From Chitinophagaceae bacterium (GTDB lineage Bacteria > Bacteroidota > Bacteroidia > Chitinophagales > Chitinophagaceae): 64,000 bases of DNA. The notes under the pieces were generated by a model that made no database searches, had not been told where the DNA came from, and saw nothing but the letters and a program-made list of their open reading frames with translations. The translations under genes were made by a program, and so were the position numbers. The DNA lies in assembly GCA_016787135.1 (NCBI GenBank), contig JAEUVK010000123.1:1-64000 (forward strand), given 5' to 3'. Positions 61,590 to 64,000 of the stretch are shown here, piece after piece; the stretch's first letter is position 1, and the number at the start of each line of letters is the position of its first letter.

Positions 61590-61614
61590 AGCCAGAATCG
61601 TAAAACCCCTTAGT

Positions 61615-61649
61615 AAAAAGAGAAGTACAGACCGTATTTCTCTTTTTTC
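61615..61649 (+). terminator. terminator of fumC
   Basis: AAAAAGAGAAGTAC (61615-61628) and GTATTTCTCTTTTT (61634-61647) pair (one G-T) around a 5-base loop, followed by further T. Confidence 0.8.
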
Positions 61650-61737
61650 CTTTTGAAAGCTTGCGAATTGACCGGCATCCGTCTATTTTAGTGTTGTTAA
61701 TCTAATACCTTTTAAAAAAACAACTAATCCCTACACT

Positions 61738-62007
61738 ATGAGAAGTATTGCAAAGCCATCTGTCCATCTCTCTTCTTATCCGCTTACAGCTGTCAAACAA
61801 TCAAATATCAATAAGCCTGATTCCCCGTATTTAAGGGCATTGTTGTCCGGTGCATCTACTGCTAATAATGGAACTACGGGCCGGGTAAGGAGACTTTCAC
61901 TCGCCAATCCACAAGCTATTCAAAAAAAGCACATTCAGGCCGAAAAGAATAAACTGCCCACAGATATCGAGTTGACTGAAAAAGACTGGTTTAAAAACTA
62001 CGAGTAA
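61738..62007 (+). CDS. hypothetical 89-residue basic protein
   Basis: A small hydrophilic protein without signal peptide, membrane segment or cysteine, and rich in Ser, Asn, Lys and Arg in its first two thirds; the last 15 residues are acidic (IELTEKDWFKNYE). No family is recognised. It is flanked by terminator-like hairpins on both sides, which supports an independent transcription unit. Confidence 0.55.
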   Translation: MRSIAKPSVHLSSYPLTAVKQSNINKPDSPYLRALLSGASTANNGTTGRVRRLSLANPQAIQKKHIQAEKNKLPTDIELTEKDWFKNYE

Positions 62008-62031
62008 TCAAACCTTAAGCATAATAAATGT

Positions 62032-62062
62032 AAGAGGCAGTCTTTATTTGGCTGCCTCTTTG
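62032..62062 (+). terminator. terminator after the 89-residue protein gene
   Basis: AAGAGGCAG (62032-62040) and CTGCCTCTT (62052-62060) form a perfect 9-bp stem with an 11-base loop, followed by T. Confidence 0.75.
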
Positions 62063-62294
62063 CATATTTACCTGATACAATAACATATCCGGAACAATTA
62101 CCTGCTGATAGCTTATCTTATTCTCTTCCCGGTTTTTGTCCCATTCATTCTGCGCTGATATACAGTTTTCCATCGTTCGGAAAATACGGAAAAACCCCCT
62201 GTTTTACCTAAGTCTATTCCCTCTGTGTATTTATTAAACCATTTACTATTTTTTCGTTCATAAAACCCGGAATCCTTGAGAAAAAAACGTGCCC

Positions 62295-64000
62295 ATGAAA
62301 AAAATTTTACTCGCATGCGTGAAAGCGCCTTCCTGTATTATTTTACTGCTGATCTCTGTTCTCCTGGTTAATAACACAGCGCTTGCGCAACCAGCCAACG
62401 ATAACTGTGCGGCTGCAGTTCTGTTAACTTCTAATACTGCCTGTGCAAACATTGCAGGCACTGTAGTGAATGCTACAGCCAGTGCAGGCGTTCCCATAGG
62501 CACCTGTACAGGTAATCCAAATGATGATGTCTGGTATCGCTTTACTACGGTCTCTACCGACCATACCATTACGCTTAGCAGTATTGGCGCCAATCTCAAT
62601 ACTTCCGGAGCGAGAATACAGCTCTTAGCAGGTACCTGCGCTGGTCTCACTTCTGTTGCATGCGGCACAACAACTATTACATCAACTACTCTCGCAAGAG
62701 GCGTCACTTACTATATCCGGGTGTATTCAGCCGGGGCTGCAGCCATAACAACTGCCGGCAATTTTAATATTTGTGTCACTCACCCGGCACTTGTTACACC
62801 GGTAATCGATTTTGGAAAAAGCTATGTCAATATCAGTAAGCCGGCAAGCGGTACTGTAGAGACGGGAGATGTCCTGGAAATAAGAGCATCCGTTGCGGTA
62901 AGGGCAGGTGCTTATGATAGTTGCGGGTTCACGGATAATATACCCGCCGGTACTACTTATATCCCGGGAACTTTAAGAGTATTAACTAACGAAGGAAAAA
63001 TATTCAGGCAATTTACCGATGCACAGTTTGATGCTGCCAATGATGCGGGATGGATAACCGGATCATCGATCACCATAAACCTTGGATATAACCAGGCAGA
63101 TAACCCTGCCACCATCAGCAGAAGGGGTAGAATACGAAATAATAACGGGCATAAACCTTCTTTTTATGGCAGCAGTTGTATCATGATGGCATCTTACAGG
63201 GTCACTGTGACTGCCGCCATCGGTTCACAAATCAATACAGGCGGAGGAGCGATCACCTATACTACTTCGCCTTTATCCGTAAACATATTTACTTTCCCAT
63301 CCAACCCGGTTGCCATCTATACAAACTATGGAATGTGTTCAAATGCTATTGGAGCCAATTCGATCGGTACAGAATTTAATGGCACATTCGGATCTGGTCC
63401 TACCAGGAACAGGGGAACCTCTGCCAATGTTCCGGTTGGTTATACTTATTCTGTTTTTACTACGGGTGGCCCCAATGACTATTTCTACGGTATTGCCAAC
63501 AACACCAGTACAAGAACTAACTATACTACATTAAATACATGGCCCAAGCCTGATGGTTCATCCCCGACACACCGTGTATTTTCTGTATGGGATATCATTG
63601 GTGATCATACAGGGGCAGCCAGCCCTACTGCCGGCAATCCTGCTACTGATACAGTAGCCAATAATAATGGCGGCTATATGCTGGTGGTGAATGCTGCCTA
63701 CAGGATCGACTCAGCCTTCCAGCAAACAATATCGAATCTGTGCCCCAATACTTATTATGAGATATCCTGCTGGATGAGAAATATCTGCTCTAAATGCGGA
63801 TGCGACTCCAATGGTGTGGGCGGTTCCAGTGGAAATCCGAGCTATATACCTACTGGCCCCGGTGACACTTCGGGCGTTGCACCTAATATCACGTTTGAAG
63901 TAGACGGCGTTGATTATTATACGACAGGCTATATTAATTATACCGGGCAATGGGTAAAAAGAGGATTCACCATCCTGACAGGTCCTGCACAAACCAGTTT
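62295..64000 (+). CDS. large secreted surface protein, 3' end outside the window
   Basis: An open frame runs from the ATG at 62295 to the window end, giving at least 568 residues with no stop. It begins with a signal peptide (MKKILLACVKAPSC..., cleavage near ALAQ). Residues about 35-155 resemble a pre-peptidase C-terminal-like beta-sandwich (NPNDDVWYRFTT, TYYIRVYSAG). Then come two beta-rich regions with repeat-type isopeptide or DUF11-like strands (FGKSYVNISKPASG) and a cysteine-rich NICSKCGCDSNG segment with NPSYIPTGPG. Composition (Thr, Asn, Gly, Ala) is typical of adhesin-like T9SS cargo. A C-terminal sorting domain would lie outside the window. Confidence 0.75.
   Translation, partial: MKKILLACVKAPSCIILLLISVLLVNNTALAQPANDNCAAAVLLTSNTACANIAGTVVNATASAGVPIGTCTGNPNDDVWYRFTTVSTDHTITLSSIGANLNTSGARIQLLAGTCAGLTSVACGTTTITSTTLARGVTYYIRVYSAGAAAITTAGNFNICVTHPALVTPVIDFGKSYVNISKPASGTVETGDVLEIRASVAVRAGAYDSCGFTDNIPAGTTYIPGTLRVLTNEGKIFRQFTDAQFDAANDAGWITGSSITINLGYNQADNPATISRRGRIRNNNGHKPSFYGSSCIMMASYRVTVTAAIGSQINTGGGAITYTTSPLSVNIFTFPSNPVAIYTNYGMCSNAIGANSIGTEFNGTFGSGPTRNRGTSANVPVGYTYSVFTTGGPNDYFYGIANNTSTRTNYTTLNTWPKPDGSSPTHRVFSVWDIIGDHTGAASPTAGNPATDTVANNNGGYMLVVNAAYRIDSAFQQTISNLCPNTYYEISCWMRNICSKCGCDSNGVGGSSGNPSYIPTGPGDTSGVAPNITFEVDGVDYYTTGYINYTGQWVKRGFTILTGPAQTS

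Noticed and set aside
62258-62707. Minus-strand 149-codon frame over the start of the large secreted protein
   Set aside because: The forward frame is open to the window end with a signal peptide and domain-like sequence; the reverse frame is a shadow of Ala/Thr-rich codons.
1-64000. CRISPR arrays, insertion sequences, prophage or integrase genes
   Set aside because: No regularly spaced direct repeats, transposase or phage motifs were seen; the repeats at 8612-8677 are short and irregular.

Overview
The window reads as chromosomal DNA of a Bacteroidota bacterium, most likely from the Chitinophagaceae or a close relative. The evidence is type IX secretion and gliding genes (porU, porV, gldJ and a PorP/SprF protein), an arginine pathway built on an N-acylornithine transcarbamylase, bacillithiol synthesis (bshA), DUF4292 and DUF983 family proteins, and Bacteroidota-type -7 promoter boxes (TAnnTTTG) ahead of several genes and the tRNA. 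Coding density is high. I see no phage, insertion sequence or CRISPR array.

Region by region: 0.2-6.6 kb holds a PorP/SprF-like protein, a 1095-residue lipoprotein with a nuclease-like C-terminus followed 3 bp later by a possible immunity gene, and a secreted HExxH protease. 6.6-10.6 kb is housekeeping: a DAACS transporter, a 3-methyladenine glycosylase, an EI24 membrane protein and a tetrapyrrole-methylase-fold enzyme. 10.6-19.3 kb is the arginine operon (GNAT, argG, argC, argD, argF', argB, argE, argH), preceded by a 305-bp leader containing a 40-codon ORF with three arginine codons near its end. 19.3-25.6 kb holds a DinB-like protein, an M28 peptidase, bshA and the minus-strand genes ispF, dut, DUF4292 and an EnvC-like protein. 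25.7-32.2 kb is porV, porU and gldJ; murF follows.

33.5-46.9 kb is the most striking part: a sulfide and sulfane-sulfur island. It encodes a Crp/Fnr-type regulator, a TauE/SafE exporter, two CstB-like fusions (metallo-beta-lactamase plus two rhodanese domains), two single-domain rhodaneses, a YeeE/YedE pair, sulfide:quinone reductase, TusE/DsrC-like and DsrE-like carriers, three thioredoxin-fold proteins, a haem-binding lipoprotein and small cysteine-containing membrane proteins. Its intergenic regions carry about ten copies of a palindrome of the form GTGA-N6-TCAC. In five cases this palindrome lies at exactly the same distance (29.5 bp, centre to box start) from a [T/G]AnnTTTG-like -7 box, so I infer one regulon activated by the neighbouring Crp-type protein. 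The model is: sulfide is oxidised by SQR to persulfide (possibly bacillithiol persulfide), CstB-like enzymes oxidise persulfide to sulfite or thiosulfate, TauE exports the product, and the rhodanese, TusE, DsrE and thioredoxin proteins move sulfane sulfur and electrons.

46.9-64 kb is metabolic and surface-related: a GH31 glycosidase, tRNA-Ser(GGA), tatD, a polysaccharide deacetylase, gltX, an aldo/keto reductase, a stand-alone B12-binding subunit, an enoyl-CoA hydratase, a glycan-related set (phosphodiesterase-like protein, GH29 fucosidase, Tat-exported phosphoesterase), fumC, a small orphan protein and the start of a large secreted protein that runs off the window.

All functional names are read from sequence motifs without database searches. 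Promoters, operators and terminators are pattern calls made by eye.
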